Positions 54,247-63,073 of a stretch of 64,000 nt of DNA are shown here, one piece after another. The translations under genes were made by a program, and so were the position numbers. Under the pieces are notes generated by a model. That model did not search any database, was not told the origin of the DNA, and worked only from the letters and a program-made list of their open reading frames with translations. Within the stretch, counting starts at the first letter, position 1; each line of letters opens with the position of its first letter. The stretch is from Cytophagaceae bacterium (GTDB lineage: Bacteria; Bacteroidota; Bacteroidia; Cytophagales; Spirosomataceae): positions 124,001 through 188,000 of the forward strand of contig JAIXWL010000017.1 in the NCBI GenBank assembly GCA_027491315.1, read 5' to 3'.

Positions 54247-55389
54247 ATGGAATTTATGTATCAAGACTTGCCAAAAATTGGATTATTAGGGGGAGGACAG
54301 TTAGGTCGCATGCTTTTGCAAGCAGGTATTGATTTGGATTTTCAAATTTCCTGCCTTGATCCAGATCCTGAGGCGCCTTGCCATCTGCTAGCTTATGAAT
54401 TCACCCAAGGGTCTTTTCAAGACTTTGACAAGGTCTATCAGTTCGGTCAAGGGCAAGATTTGATTAGTATCGAGATCGAACATGTGAATATTGATGCGCT
54501 AGAAAAATTGGCATCAGAAGGCAAACAAGTTTTTCCTCAGCCTCATTTGCTTCGGATGATTCAGGATAAAAGAACTCAAAAGCAGTTTTTCCAACAATAT
54601 GGTTTTCCTACAGCCGATTTTAGATTAATTGAATCACGGGAAGAAATAAATCAACATCTGGATTTTTTACCGGCTTATCAAAAGTTAGGTAAAGGAGGAT
54701 ATGACGGGAAAGGAGTTCAATTGATTGCTGACGCATCTCAAATTGCTGAAGGTTTTGATGCACCTGGCTTATTGGAGAAGGCGGTTGATTTTGAAAAAGA
54801 ACTGGCAGTCATCGTAGCTAGAAATATTCATGGGGAAGTAAAAGCCTTTCCGACTGTTGAAATGGTTTTTCACCCAATCCAAAATTTAGTAGAATTTCTG
54901 ATTTCGCCAGCAGCTATTTCTAATGAAATTGAGGCTCAGGCAGTTGAAATAGCTACCCGCCTAATTGAAGAAATGAAAATGGTGGGAATATTAGCCGTGG
55001 AAATGTTTTTGACCAAAGACGGACAAGTCTTAATCAATGAAATAGCCCCACGTCCGCATAATTCTGGACACCAGACCATTCGGGCAAATGCTACTTCTCA
55101 ATATGAGCAGCATTTGAGAGCCATCGCTGGTTTGCCCCTTGGAGATACCTCGACCAATGTTTTTGCTGGTATGTTAAATCTATTGGGAGAGCCAGGTTAC
55201 ACAGGAAAAGTAAAATATGAAGGATTGGCTGACGCATTAGCTATTCCAGGAGTTTATCCATTTTTATACGGAAAAAAAATCACCAAGCCCTATAGAAAAA
55301 TGGGTCATGTAAGTATCATTGGATCCAGTAGGGAAGAAGTAGAGGAGAAAGCCAAGCAAGTAAAAAAAATCATTCGTGTCATTAGTTAA
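54247..55389 (+). CDS. purK: 5-(carboxyamino)imidazole ribonucleotide synthase
   Basis: PurK is an ATP-grasp enzyme that carboxylates AIR to N5-CAIR. The 380-residue protein starts with a dinucleotide-type KIGLLGGGQLGRMLLQA, has KLGKGGYDGKGVQLI (~residue 150) in the ATP-grasp domain and NEIAPRPHNSGHQTI near residue 263, a family signature. An alternative start is the ATG at 54256. It is 12 bp upstream of purE, with which it forms the classical two-gene unit. Confidence 0.95.
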   Translation: MEFMYQDLPKIGLLGGGQLGRMLLQAGIDLDFQISCLDPDPEAPCHLLAYEFTQGSFQDFDKVYQFGQGQDLISIEIEHVNIDALEKLASEGKQVFPQPHLLRMIQDKRTQKQFFQQYGFPTADFRLIESREEINQHLDFLPAYQKLGKGGYDGKGVQLIADASQIAEGFDAPGLLEKAVDFEKELAVIVARNIHGEVKAFPTVEMVFHPIQNLVEFLISPAAISNEIEAQAVEIATRLIEEMKMVGILAVEMFLTKDGQVLINEIAPRPHNSGHQTIRANATSQYEQHLRAIAGLPLGDTSTNVFAGMLNLLGEPGYTGKVKYEGLADALAIPGVYPFLYGKKITKPYRKMGHVSIIGSSREEVEEKAKQVKKIIRVIS

Positions 55390-55401
55390 GCATTAAAGGA
55401 T

Positions 55402-55890
55402 ATGGTAGGAATCATCATGGGAAGTAGTTCAGATCTTTCGGTTATGCAAGATGCAATCGAAGTCTGCAAGGAATTTGGAGTCGCTTATGAGGTAGATATA
55501 GTATCAGCTCATCGTACTCCTGTAAAAATGCTTCAGTATGCACAAACTGCCAAAGAGCGGGGCGTACAGGTAATCATTGCCGGTGCAGGTGGTGCAGCCC
55601 ATTTACCGGGTATGGTAGCGTCCGCTACCATTTTACCAGTAATTGGAGTTCCAGTAAAATCGTCGAATTCCATTGATGGTTGGGATTCTGTCTTATCAAT
55701 TCTTCAAATGCCCAATGGGGTTCCAGTAGCCACGGTCGCATTGAATGCCTCTAAAAATGCTGGTATTTTAGCAGTACAAATGTTAGCCATTTCGGATGCT
55801 ACTTTATCTCAAAAATTAGTGACCTACAAGCAAGATTTAATTGAAAAGGTGGCTGAAATGAGCCAAAAAACTAAATCAAATTTGTCATAA
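55402..55890 (+). CDS. purE: N5-carboxyaminoimidazole ribonucleotide mutase
   Basis: PurE converts N5-CAIR to CAIR. The 162-residue protein shows [12 protein letters not shown] (residues ~7-18), [13 protein letters not shown] with the catalytic histidine (~39) and [15 protein letters not shown] (~66). This is the class I form. It follows purK closely and precedes the LysM gene by 3 bp. Confidence 0.96.
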   Translation: MVGIIMGSSSDLSVMQDAIEVCKEFGVAYEVDIVSAHRTPVKMLQYAQTAKERGVQVIIAGAGGAAHLPGMVASATILPVIGVPVKSSNSIDGWDSVLSILQMPNGVPVATVALNASKNAGILAVQMLAISDATLSQKLVTYKQDLIEKVAEMSQKTKSNLS

Positions 55891-55893
55891 TTC

Positions 55894-56547
55894 ATGAAAA
55901 ATCCATTTTCATTCATCAAAGATAGTTCTACTGCCAAACTTCCATTAATCACTTTAGTGATTTTATTGGCGACTTTATTAGGCTTAATGATGGTGGGATA
56001 TGAGCATTTTTTGAGTCCTAAGTCGGAGGAATTAGTAAAGGCTGAAAAGCTAAAAATGGAAGAGGATGAAACTTTGTTGGACGATCCTACACCCATCATC
56101 ATTGATTCAACAGAAGATTTGGAGCCGAACTCCTCTGTGAATAGTTCCACTGATTCTATTGCTTCAGCGCAAGAAGCCTTAGAAGCCCAGAAAAAAGAAG
56201 CGGAAGCCGAAAAAGTACCTGAAGCAGAAAGCTTAAAAAATGTGGCTGGTAAAAATCATAGTTATACTGTCGAAAAAGGAGAGACATTTTTTGGCATAGC
56301 CAATCGATTTGGACTTAAACCTGACCAATTAAAAGCCCTCAATCCGGGTGTTGATCCCAATGGGATAAAAGTAGGAGTAACCAAATTGAATGTGAAAATT
56401 CAAACCATACATACGGTTGGGCCAGGCGATGTCCTTCGGGTAGTAGCCGCTAAATATGGCGTTTCTAAAAAATCCTTGATGGAAGTTAATCACAAAGATC
56501 AAGATATAACCCTGCGCGGAGAACAACTCATCATTCCTTTACATTAA
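55894..56547 (+). CDS. Membrane-anchored LysM protein
   Basis: A 217-residue protein with one N-terminal membrane helix (ITLVILLATLLGLMMVGY) and an acidic, disordered periplasmic linker (residues ~50-115). Two LysM domains follow: HSYTVEKGETFFGIANRFGL (~residue 123) and TIHTVGPGDVLRVVAAKYGV (~residue 170). LysM binds GlcNAc-containing glycans, here probably peptidoglycan. It lies 3 bp after purE and 10 bp before the M15-type gene, so a joint role in wall handling is reasonable. Confidence 0.85.
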   Translation: MKNPFSFIKDSSTAKLPLITLVILLATLLGLMMVGYEHFLSPKSEELVKAEKLKMEEDETLLDDPTPIIIDSTEDLEPNSSVNSSTDSIASAQEALEAQKKEAEAEKVPEAESLKNVAGKNHSYTVEKGETFFGIANRFGLKPDQLKALNPGVDPNGIKVGVTKLNVKIQTIHTVGPGDVLRVVAAKYGVSKKSLMEVNHKDQDITLRGEQLIIPLH

Positions 56548-56557
56548 ATTATATTCC

Positions 56558-57556
56558 ATGCGGAAAGCCCTAATTCTCTTTTTTTTGAGCATTATTTCCT
56601 GCACGGCCTTTTCGCAATCCATAGTAAGAACCTGTCAGCCTTTTCAAGTAGATAGTCTTCAGTTTAAAGATTTGGTCTGGATGTTTGCCCAGCAAGACAG
56701 CTTGCTAGACCTAAAACCCTATTCTCAATTGACCTTGATCTTAGAAGACCGTCAAGGAAAACGTTTGGAAAAAACTTTTCAATCGGATAGTACCTTTCGG
56801 ATGAATGAGTCGGTAGATGAATATCTGGCTCAACGAATTATGATTGACAAACCCGATTTAACCGCTTTTTGGGCATTGGAATTAGAAGATGATATTAGTT
56901 TGTTTAAATCCCTTAAAGATAGTTTACTAGCGAAATTTAAGTTCAAATATTATACCATGCGCTATTCTTCGGAGACGCGCTCATTAAAACAGCAATTAGC
57001 TTTACAGCGACGAGGTAAATCTAAAATTGCTTTATCCATGCATAATTTTAGCCTTGCCGCAGACGTCGCAATTTATCGGAAAAAACGTTATTTGAAACAC
57101 GGGTTGATCTATGAGAAAATGGGTACAATCGCCAAAGACCTTGGGCTTTTTTGGGGAGGAGATTTTGTGGGTTTCCCAGATTTGGGGCATATTCAAGCCT
57201 TTAAAAATTCAGCAGAACTGCTTCGCCAACATCCTAATTTAGCCTTTGAATTTGAACATTTTAAGGCTAATTATGAACAGGTTTATACTCAAAAGGCCAG
57301 TGTGGGTCGAGAAGATTTAGTTCAAGATACCCAAGACCTTTTGGAAGCTATGAATGAGTTTCGCTTGAATCAAGCTTGTCTTTGTGAAAAGGCACAACCC
57401 ATTCCGGCAAGTGCCCATGCCTGGATAGCCAGTTACCAGCTAAATCCCAAACCGAGAATTCATGTTAATTTAAAAGATCAATGGGCCTATGTTCAAAGAG
57501 GTAACACGGGATATTTTTTTAGCTTAGGATTGTGGCAGCGGCAGGCTAAAAAGTAA
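56558..57556 (+). CDS. Secreted M15-type D-alanyl-D-alanine carboxypeptidase-like protein
   Basis: A 332-residue exported protein (signal KALILFFLSIISCTAFSQ). The central part, residues ~155-220, matches the VanY/L-alanyl-D-glutamate peptidase pattern: SMHNFSLAADVA (HxxxxxxD), GLFWGGDFVGFPDLGH and a final histidine in the GHIQ segment. The N-terminal ~140 and C-terminal ~100 residues are of unknown type. It probably cuts peptidoglycan stem peptides. It follows the LysM gene closely and its 3' end overlaps fmt by 11 bp. Confidence 0.8.
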   Translation: MRKALILFFLSIISCTAFSQSIVRTCQPFQVDSLQFKDLVWMFAQQDSLLDLKPYSQLTLILEDRQGKRLEKTFQSDSTFRMNESVDEYLAQRIMIDKPDLTAFWALELEDDISLFKSLKDSLLAKFKFKYYTMRYSSETRSLKQQLALQRRGKSKIALSMHNFSLAADVAIYRKKRYLKHGLIYEKMGTIAKDLGLFWGGDFVGFPDLGHIQAFKNSAELLRQHPNLAFEFEHFKANYEQVYTQKASVGREDLVQDTQDLLEAMNEFRLNQACLCEKAQPIPASAHAWIASYQLNPKPRIHVNLKDQWAYVQRGNTGYFFSLGLWQRQAKK

Positions 57557-58463
57557 AAGAATATCCTCTTAAAAATTCGGCTATTTTCATGCGTTTTTTC
57601 CCCTCCATTTGCCATTCCAAAATCTGGATGTACCCATCTGCGCATCCTACACGTAAATAGGTTTTTTGGTCTGAATCCCAAACTCCAATACCTAAGTCAG
57701 GAATGATTTCTGGGTGAAATGCTACTTGAATCAATTTGCAGTTTTTCCCTTGAAATTGGGTGTGGGAGCCAGGGAATGGATGCATACCACGCACTAAATT
57801 GATAATTTCTCGACCCGTTTTGGACCAATGTACCTCACCCGTTGACCGATGTAATTTAGGTGCTGGATTCATGTCACCTGTTAGGATTTGGGGAGTGGGA
57901 TGTATATTGTTTTCTTGGATGGCTTGAGCTGTTTTAACGACCAATTTAGCCCCTTTATTCATAAGACGCTCGTAAAGTTCCCCCGTAGTATCTGTGGAAG
58001 AAATAACTTCTTTTTCTTGAAATAATAAATCTCCTGTATCGATTTCATGCTGTAGGAAAAAGGTCGTAACACCGGTTTCCGTTTCCCCATTGATCACCGC
58101 CCAATGAATAGGTGCTGCGCCGCGATAATTAGGTAATAAGGAAGCATGCAGATTAAAGGTGCCAAGGGGAGGCATGTTCCAAACAGCTTCAGGTAACATG
58201 CGGAAGGCAACAATTACTTGTAAGTCAGCTTGATATGATTTTAATTCTTCTAAAAAAGCAGGGTCTTTTAATTTAAGTGGTTGCAGAACTGGTAAATTTT
58301 TACTTTCAGCAAAAATTTTAACTGGGGATGCTTGAATTTGTTGGCCTCTGCCTGCTGGTTTATCAGGGGCTGTAACCACGGCCACAACAGTGAAATTAGC
58401 TTCAATTAAAGCTTCTAGGCTAGCAACAGCAAATTCCGGAGTACCAAAAAAGACAATACGCAT
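57546..58463 (-). CDS. fmt: Methionyl-tRNA formyltransferase
   Basis: Fmt formylates initiator Met-tRNA using 10-formyltetrahydrofolate. The 305-residue protein begins RIVFFGTPEFAVASLEALI, and shows the folate-binding NLHASLLPNYRGAAPIHWA (~residue 108) with the catalytic asparagine and histidine. TGDMNPAPKLHRSTGEVHW near residue 190 marks the start of the C-terminal tRNA-binding domain. It is divergent from greA, with a 212-bp gap, and convergent with the M15 gene. Confidence 0.95.
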   Translation of the reverse strand: MRIVFFGTPEFAVASLEALIEANFTVVAVVTAPDKPAGRGQQIQASPVKIFAESKNLPVLQPLKLKDPAFLEELKSYQADLQVIVAFRMLPEAVWNMPPLGTFNLHASLLPNYRGAAPIHWAVINGETETGVTTFFLQHEIDTGDLLFQEKEVISSTDTTGELYERLMNKGAKLVVKTAQAIQENNIHPTPQILTGDMNPAPKLHRSTGEVHWSKTGREIINLVRGMHPFPGSHTQFQGKNCKLIQVAFHPEIIPDLGIGVWDSDQKTYLRVGCADGYIQILEWQMEGKKRMKIAEFLRGYSFTF

Positions 58464-58498
58464 ATATAATGGATCAATAATTCGGATATTCGAAATGA

Positions 58499-58531
58499 TT
58501 TGGGAATCTCTCAGCTTTTTAATTACCTTTG
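58499..58531 (+). promoter_or_regulatory. Promoter upstream of the greA leader
   Basis: TTTG at 58499-58502 and TACCTTTG at 58524-58531, 21 bp apart, match the Bacteroidota promoter pattern. Transcription would begin near 58538, giving a leader of about 138 nt to greA. Confidence 0.6.
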
Positions 58532-58617
58532 CATGGCAAAATAAACCGAATTACGTGTTATTTATAAAATATTTATTTTAGGAACGAATCCGAAACAAAA
58601 CTACGAATAAATTAAGT

Positions 58618-58648
58618 AGAACGGTCGGAGGCCGTTCTATTTTGTTTT
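58618..58648 (+). terminator. Hairpin plus T-rich tail in the greA leader (attenuator-like or small-RNA terminator)
   Basis: The inverted repeat AGAACGG / CCGTTCT (58618-58638) with a 7-base loop is followed by ATTTTGTTTTT. It stands 28 bp before the greA ATG and about 80 bp after the predicted promoter start. The upstream GGAACG at 58581 could pair instead with the right arm (CGTTCT), an alternative fold. Confidence 0.6.
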
Positions 58649-58675
58649 TATCACCCTATATAATTAACAAAGCAT

Positions 58676-59149
58676 ATGGCAAAGTTACAATATTACACCG
58701 CAGAGGCCCTAGATAAGTTAAAGGCGGAATTGCATCACCTAAAGATTCAAGGTAGATCAGATATGGCTAAGCAAATTGCAGAAGCGCGTGATAAAGGTGA
58801 TTTAAGTGAAAATGCCGAATACGATGCCGCCAAAGATGCTCAAGGACTTTTGGAACTAAAAATTTCAAAAATGGAAGAAATTGTGGCCAACGCTCGAGTA
58901 TTAGATGAGTCAACCATTGACTTATCCAAGGTTTCTATTTATTCCATCGTTCAGATTAAAAATACCAAATCTGGAGCCGTGGTAACTTATACCATCGTTT
59001 CGGAAGAAGAAGCTGATTTGCGGGCTGGAAAAATTTCAGCATCCTCTCCATTCGGCAAAGGTTTATTAGGAAAGAAAGTAGGAGATTTGGCAGAAATTCA
59101 GGCACCAGCAGGGAAATTGGAATTTGAAATTATTTCAATTACTCGTTAA
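58676..59149 (+). CDS. greA: Transcription elongation factor GreA
   Basis: GreA rescues backtracked RNA polymerase by stimulating transcript cleavage. The 157-residue protein is standard length. The coiled-coil N-terminal domain is represented by RDKGDLSENAEYDAAKDAQG (~residues 40-59) with the acidic tip, and the C-terminal domain by SPFGKGLLGKKVGDLAEI (~residue 123). The leader contains a hairpin and T-rich tail. A terminator follows the gene. Confidence 0.96.
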   Translation: MAKLQYYTAEALDKLKAELHHLKIQGRSDMAKQIAEARDKGDLSENAEYDAAKDAQGLLELKISKMEEIVANARVLDESTIDLSKVSIYSIVQIKNTKSGAVVTYTIVSEEEADLRAGKISASSPFGKGLLGKKVGDLAEIQAPAGKLEFEIISITR

Positions 59150-59170
59150 GATAATCGTTTCAAATCTTGA

Positions 59171-59198
59171 AATCCCAATCATTCGATTGGGATTTTTT
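59171..59198 (+). terminator. Intrinsic terminator of greA
   Basis: The 10-bp inverted repeat AATCCCAATC / GATTGGGATT with loop ATTC is followed by six Ts, 22 bp after the greA stop. Confidence 0.88.
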
Positions 59199-59212
59199 GT
59201 ATTTTAGAGGAT

Positions 59213-61246
59213 ATGAATATTCATTTTGCCCATCCCATGTATTTATGGGCCTTATTGGGATTAATCATACCACTTTGGATGCATTTTTACTCAAAAAAGG
59301 CAGCCAAGGTCCTATATTATTCGGATTTAAGTTGGCTTGAAAAGATTCATCAAGAAGGAAAAGGCCTTAAGCAAGTACAGAAAATCTGGCTTTTGTTGGC
59401 GCGACTACTTAGCCTCTTTTTTTTGATACTAGGATTTGCCAATCCTTTGGGGCCATTATCCTTGAGTCAAGGGACCTCATCTCCAGTCATTCTTTATGTG
59501 GATAACAGCCCAACTCAAGTTTTGGGAAATAGAAAGGCCTATTTGGAGAAGTCCGAAGCACTTCCTACAAGCCCTAATGGTCAAGCCCATGTGTTTTTTA
59601 ATGATGTAGAAAGCCAAGATTTTGAATCCAAATCCTGGCCTCAAATCAAGGAACAATGGAACCAGCAAGGCCCAGGATTGAGTATAGTGAAGGCCTCTCA
59701 AGTGTTGGACAATGCCCAGCAGATAGCCGAAGAAACGAACTCGAAACCATTATTGTATTGGTTTTCAGATTTCCCCAAGAATAAAGCCTTACCTGAATTT
59801 TCTAAAAAGGGTCAATATGTTTTACAGGCAATGAAAGGGATTGACGCCGATAATATCTATGTGGATAGTCTTCGCTTGTCGCATAAATTCATTCGTGCCA
59901 ATACCAGTTATGAATTAATTGTTCGGGTGAAGAATGGTGGAACAAAAGCAGCGAAAAATAGGCAGTTTTCACTTTATTTGAATGATTTCAAGATGGCAAG
60001 CCAGTCGGTAAATTTAAAACCTGATGAGTTGACTGAATTGCGTTTTCCATTTTCACTGAATAAATCGGGTGTTTACAAAGCAAAATTCATGTCGGATGAT
60101 CCGGTTGCTTTTGATAATAGTTTTTATTTCCTGCTTCAAAGTTCCGCTCCTCGTAAGATCTTTGTGGTTGGAAACCCTCAAAATTTAGCCAAAGTATTTG
60201 AGCAGGAGGAATTCTTTGAATTTAAACCTATTTCTGCATCGGAAATATTGCCTTCTCATTTGCCTGATGATGCATTTATTTGCTTGGTAGGAGTAGAAGA
60301 CATATCTGCTTCCGATTGGAAAGCCTTGAATTCATGGGTGGCCCAGGGGCATAGTATAGCTATTATTCCTAATCAGGGCCCCAATACGGCTACCATACAA
60401 GATATCAACCGTTTTTTAATGGGTTCAGGGAAACAGCTGGCTCAAACGGCTCAATCTGAACTTCCTGTCCAACAAGTTTCCTCACGCCCCAGTTTTTTTC
60501 AAGAAATACTAGCTAAAAGATCGGGGAATCAAGGAGCTAAACTTTGGACTTCTAAGCCATTATGGGAATGGAATCCAGGCCCAGAAGTGTTGATTTCATG
60601 GATGAATGGAAAACCCTATTTAGAAAAAATTAGCTTAGGACAAGGATCGGTTTTTTTGTTTGCCTCCTCCATTTTAACACCTCAGGATGGATTTAACAAA
60701 CATGGCTTGTTTTTACCTGTTTGGCATGAAATGGTATTGTCAAGTGCCTCCAACCCGGTATTGCATCAGCGAATCACGCCCAATGGAGTTGACATAAAGG
60801 CCAGTCCAGATTTTGTATTTGAATCACCCGAAAAAAGTTTATTGACTTGGCATAAACAAGGCCAACGTTTTATTCCTGAGCAAAATTGGAAGGGAAAGTC
60901 TTGGTTGTGTCAAATTCCTCTTAGCATGATGCAAGACCTAAGGTCTGGGGCAAGTGGTTTTGTCGAGGCTAAAATTGGTTCAAAAACCATGGCGACTTTG
61001 GCATTCAATTATCCCAAAGAGTTTAGTCAATTAGCAAGCTACTCCTTGGATGAACTGAAAGATCATTATCAAGGCCAAAGCCAGGTAAGTATCCAGCAGG
61101 AACTACCTCAGAATTTTGGGGAAAGCAATCCTAGCATGAGTTGGGCTATGTATTGTTTCGGTTTAGCTTTATTTTTCTTTTTAGTAGAAATGGCGCTAGT
61201 GCTGTGGAATAGCTATTCCTCAGGAACGAGCACCATAAATCGCTGA
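59213..61246 (+). CDS. BatA-like aerotolerance-type membrane protein
   Basis: A 677-residue membrane protein. The N-terminal BatA domain (residues ~1-80) has two helices with HPMYLWALLGLIIPLWMHFYS and WLLLARLLSLFFLILGFANP, the typical double-helix start. The middle and C-terminal regions form a large extracytoplasmic part with no catalytic motif visible, and a final helix (MYCFGLALFFFLVEMALVLW) near residue 650. BatA-type proteins occur next to vWA-domain operons; no such operon is here. Its function is unknown. Its end overlaps the YggS gene by 27 bp. Confidence 0.82.
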   Translation: MNIHFAHPMYLWALLGLIIPLWMHFYSKKAAKVLYYSDLSWLEKIHQEGKGLKQVQKIWLLLARLLSLFFLILGFANPLGPLSLSQGTSSPVILYVDNSPTQVLGNRKAYLEKSEALPTSPNGQAHVFFNDVESQDFESKSWPQIKEQWNQQGPGLSIVKASQVLDNAQQIAEETNSKPLLYWFSDFPKNKALPEFSKKGQYVLQAMKGIDADNIYVDSLRLSHKFIRANTSYELIVRVKNGGTKAAKNRQFSLYLNDFKMASQSVNLKPDELTELRFPFSLNKSGVYKAKFMSDDPVAFDNSFYFLLQSSAPRKIFVVGNPQNLAKVFEQEEFFEFKPISASEILPSHLPDDAFICLVGVEDISASDWKALNSWVAQGHSIAIIPNQGPNTATIQDINRFLMGSGKQLAQTAQSELPVQQVSSRPSFFQEILAKRSGNQGAKLWTSKPLWEWNPGPEVLISWMNGKPYLEKISLGQGSVFLFASSILTPQDGFNKHGLFLPVWHEMVLSSASNPVLHQRITPNGVDIKASPDFVFESPEKSLLTWHKQGQRFIPEQNWKGKSWLCQIPLSMMQDLRSGASGFVEAKIGSKTMATLAFNYPKEFSQLASYSLDELKDHYQGQSQVSIQQELPQNFGESNPSMSWAMYCFGLALFFFLVEMALVLWNSYSSGTSTINR

Positions 61247-61897
61247 TCCAACCCGTACCATGGTTGAACCCAATTGTGCCGCTAACAAGAAATCGCCAGA
61301 CATACCCATGGATAATTCTTTCCACTCAACCAAGCCAGTAGCATATCCTATTTCCTTGGATTGAAGTTCGATAAATAGCTCGCGCAAGGAATTAAATTCA
61401 CGAGCGACCTGTGCCTCATTCTCGGTAAAACTAGCCATTCCCATTAATCCTATGATCCTAATGTGCTGTAATTCAGCGAATTCAGGGCTTGATAAGATGC
61501 TCAATAATTCATTTTCATCAAGGCCAAATTTGCTTTCCTCTTGGGCAATGTACATTTGAAAAAGACATGGAATAATCCGGCCTACTTTTTTCCCTTGGGC
61601 ATCAATTTCTTTTAATAGACGAAAAGAATCTACGGAATGAATTAAATGAACAAAGGGGGCAATATATTTTACTTTATTCGTTTGTAAATGACCGATTTGA
61701 TGCCACCTGATGTCGTTTGGAAGTTGACTTTGTTTGTCCACCATTTCCTGTACTCGGTTTTCACCAAAGTCAAGAATGCCAGCATCATAGGTGGCTTTTA
61801 GTTCCTCAATGCTTCGAGTTTTAGTCACTGCAATGAGTTTCGCAGAACTAGATTTCAATTGTGATTGAATGGTTGAAATTTGTTGAGCGATGGACAT
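61220..61897 (-). CDS. YggS/PROSC-family pyridoxal phosphate-binding protein
   Basis: A 225-residue single-domain PLP-binding protein of alanine-racemase-like barrel type. The PLP lysine is in LIAVTKTRSIEELKAT (~residue 26), and GILDFGENRVQEMVDK (~54), HQIGHLQTNKVKYI (~80), MYIAQEESKFGLDENE and MGMSGDFLLAAQLGSTMVRVGSAIYG are family signatures. It supports PLP homeostasis. The 3' end overlaps the BatA-like gene by 27 bp. Confidence 0.93.
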   Translation of the reverse strand: MSIAQQISTIQSQLKSSSAKLIAVTKTRSIEELKATYDAGILDFGENRVQEMVDKQSQLPNDIRWHQIGHLQTNKVKYIAPFVHLIHSVDSFRLLKEIDAQGKKVGRIIPCLFQMYIAQEESKFGLDENELLSILSSPEFAELQHIRIIGLMGMASFTENEAQVAREFNSLRELFIELQSKEIGYATGLVEWKELSMGMSGDFLLAAQLGSTMVRVGSAIYGARS

Positions 61898-62008
61898 GGT
61901 TGAAATTTGTGAAAGATTGAAAGAAGAAAAAAATAAAAGTAAAATTAATTTATTATTTTTGATTCTAGGAGTTTGATATGCATCAGCTTCTACCAGAAAA
62001 ATTTGAAC

Positions 62009-62986
62009 ATGGAGTCAGATACTATGAGTTCCAAAGAGAAAAGTCAGCAGCGGATTATTGGAGTGCTTTCTTTGCTTCTTCTGATAATGAGCGGGCTTTG
62101 GGTGTGTGAGCGTTATCAAATTCAGCTATTTTCTCTGGGAAATACAGAGGAGAAATTCGCGGAGAATGCTAGTGAGCAGCTAGATTCTATCTCCAAGCAA
62201 TTGCAATTGCGTATGATTCAAATCAAGAAACTAGGTGGTCGAGTAAGTGAATTGGAAATTGCTCGAGAGCAAATTTTGGGAGATAAAAAGGAACTTGCGG
62301 AAAATCCACAAATGGATGAAGCCGATTTTAAGCAGAAATTAGCGTATTATTTGCGCTTGTTGGGCTTGAAAGATCAGGAAATCAAGAAATTACGAAAAGA
62401 AAACACCTTCTTATTAGCCAGAAACGATTCATTGAGCCGAGAAGCAAAATTATTACAAGATGGTTTATCGAATGTTCAAAAGGCCTTAAAAGATTCTTCA
62501 GAAACTTTCGGCTTAAAACAAAGGGAGCTAAATGAGCGCTCCAGGATTTTAGAAGTAAGGAATCAAGAATTAGTAGAAAAGGTATCCGTGGCCGCAGCTT
62601 TACGCGCGGAGGGAGTTAATGTATATGCCATTTCTTCTCGTGGTAAAGAAGTGGGGATTCAAAAGTCAAAGAAAATTGATAAGATTCGAGTAATCTTTCA
62701 CCTTCAAGAAAACCCTTTGGCATCCAAAGAAGTAAAAACTATTTATTTGCGTATTATTGAGCCAACAGGTCATACCCTGTCTGATTATTCTTTGGGCTCT
62801 GGAACTTTTACATTTAAATCCAAAGAGCTCTCTTATACAGCCAAGCAGCGAATATTTTATGAAAATAATCACCAGTCGGTCGAATTCATTTACGCCAGAT
62901 CGGTTCCTTACCGAGAAGGAAAGCATGAAATAGAGTTATATGCGGAGGGATTCCTAATCGGGCTTGGTTCTTTCGAAGTTAAATAA
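62009..62986 (+). CDS. Membrane-anchored coiled-coil protein with C-terminal beta domain
   Basis: A 325-residue protein with one N-terminal membrane helix (IGVLSLLLLIMSGLWVCERY, residues ~17-36). Residues ~45-200 form a long coiled-coil (LQLRMIQIKKLGGRVSELE, LRKENTFLLARNDSLSREAK). A C-terminal domain of ~110 residues starts VYAISSRGKEVGIQKSKKID and includes IYLRIIEPTGHTLSDYSLG. From memory the same arrangement recurs in other Bacteroidota, but I know no assigned function. The ATG at 62009 is preferred to the TTG at 61973. It is 87 bp upstream of rpsF and has its own gap. Confidence 0.72.
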   Translation: MESDTMSSKEKSQQRIIGVLSLLLLIMSGLWVCERYQIQLFSLGNTEEKFAENASEQLDSISKQLQLRMIQIKKLGGRVSELEIAREQILGDKKELAENPQMDEADFKQKLAYYLRLLGLKDQEIKKLRKENTFLLARNDSLSREAKLLQDGLSNVQKALKDSSETFGLKQRELNERSRILEVRNQELVEKVSVAAALRAEGVNVYAISSRGKEVGIQKSKKIDKIRVIFHLQENPLASKEVKTIYLRIIEPTGHTLSDYSLGSGTFTFKSKELSYTAKQRIFYENNHQSVEFIYARSVPYREGKHEIELYAEGFLIGLGSFEVK

Positions 62987-63006
62987 GCAATTATTTCTTA
63001 CAAGTT

Positions 63007-63036
63007 TTTGATTGTGAAGTATTTTTGATACTTTTG
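63007..63036 (+). promoter_or_regulatory. Promoter of the rpsF-rpsR-rplI operon
   Basis: TTTG at 63007-63010 and TACTTTTG at 63029-63036, 18 bp apart, match the Bacteroidota consensus. The predicted start near 63043 leaves about 31 nt before the rpsF ATG at 63074. Confidence 0.65.
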
Positions 63037-63073
63037 CAGTCCAATTTTAATTTTTTACTAACAACAATTTTTT

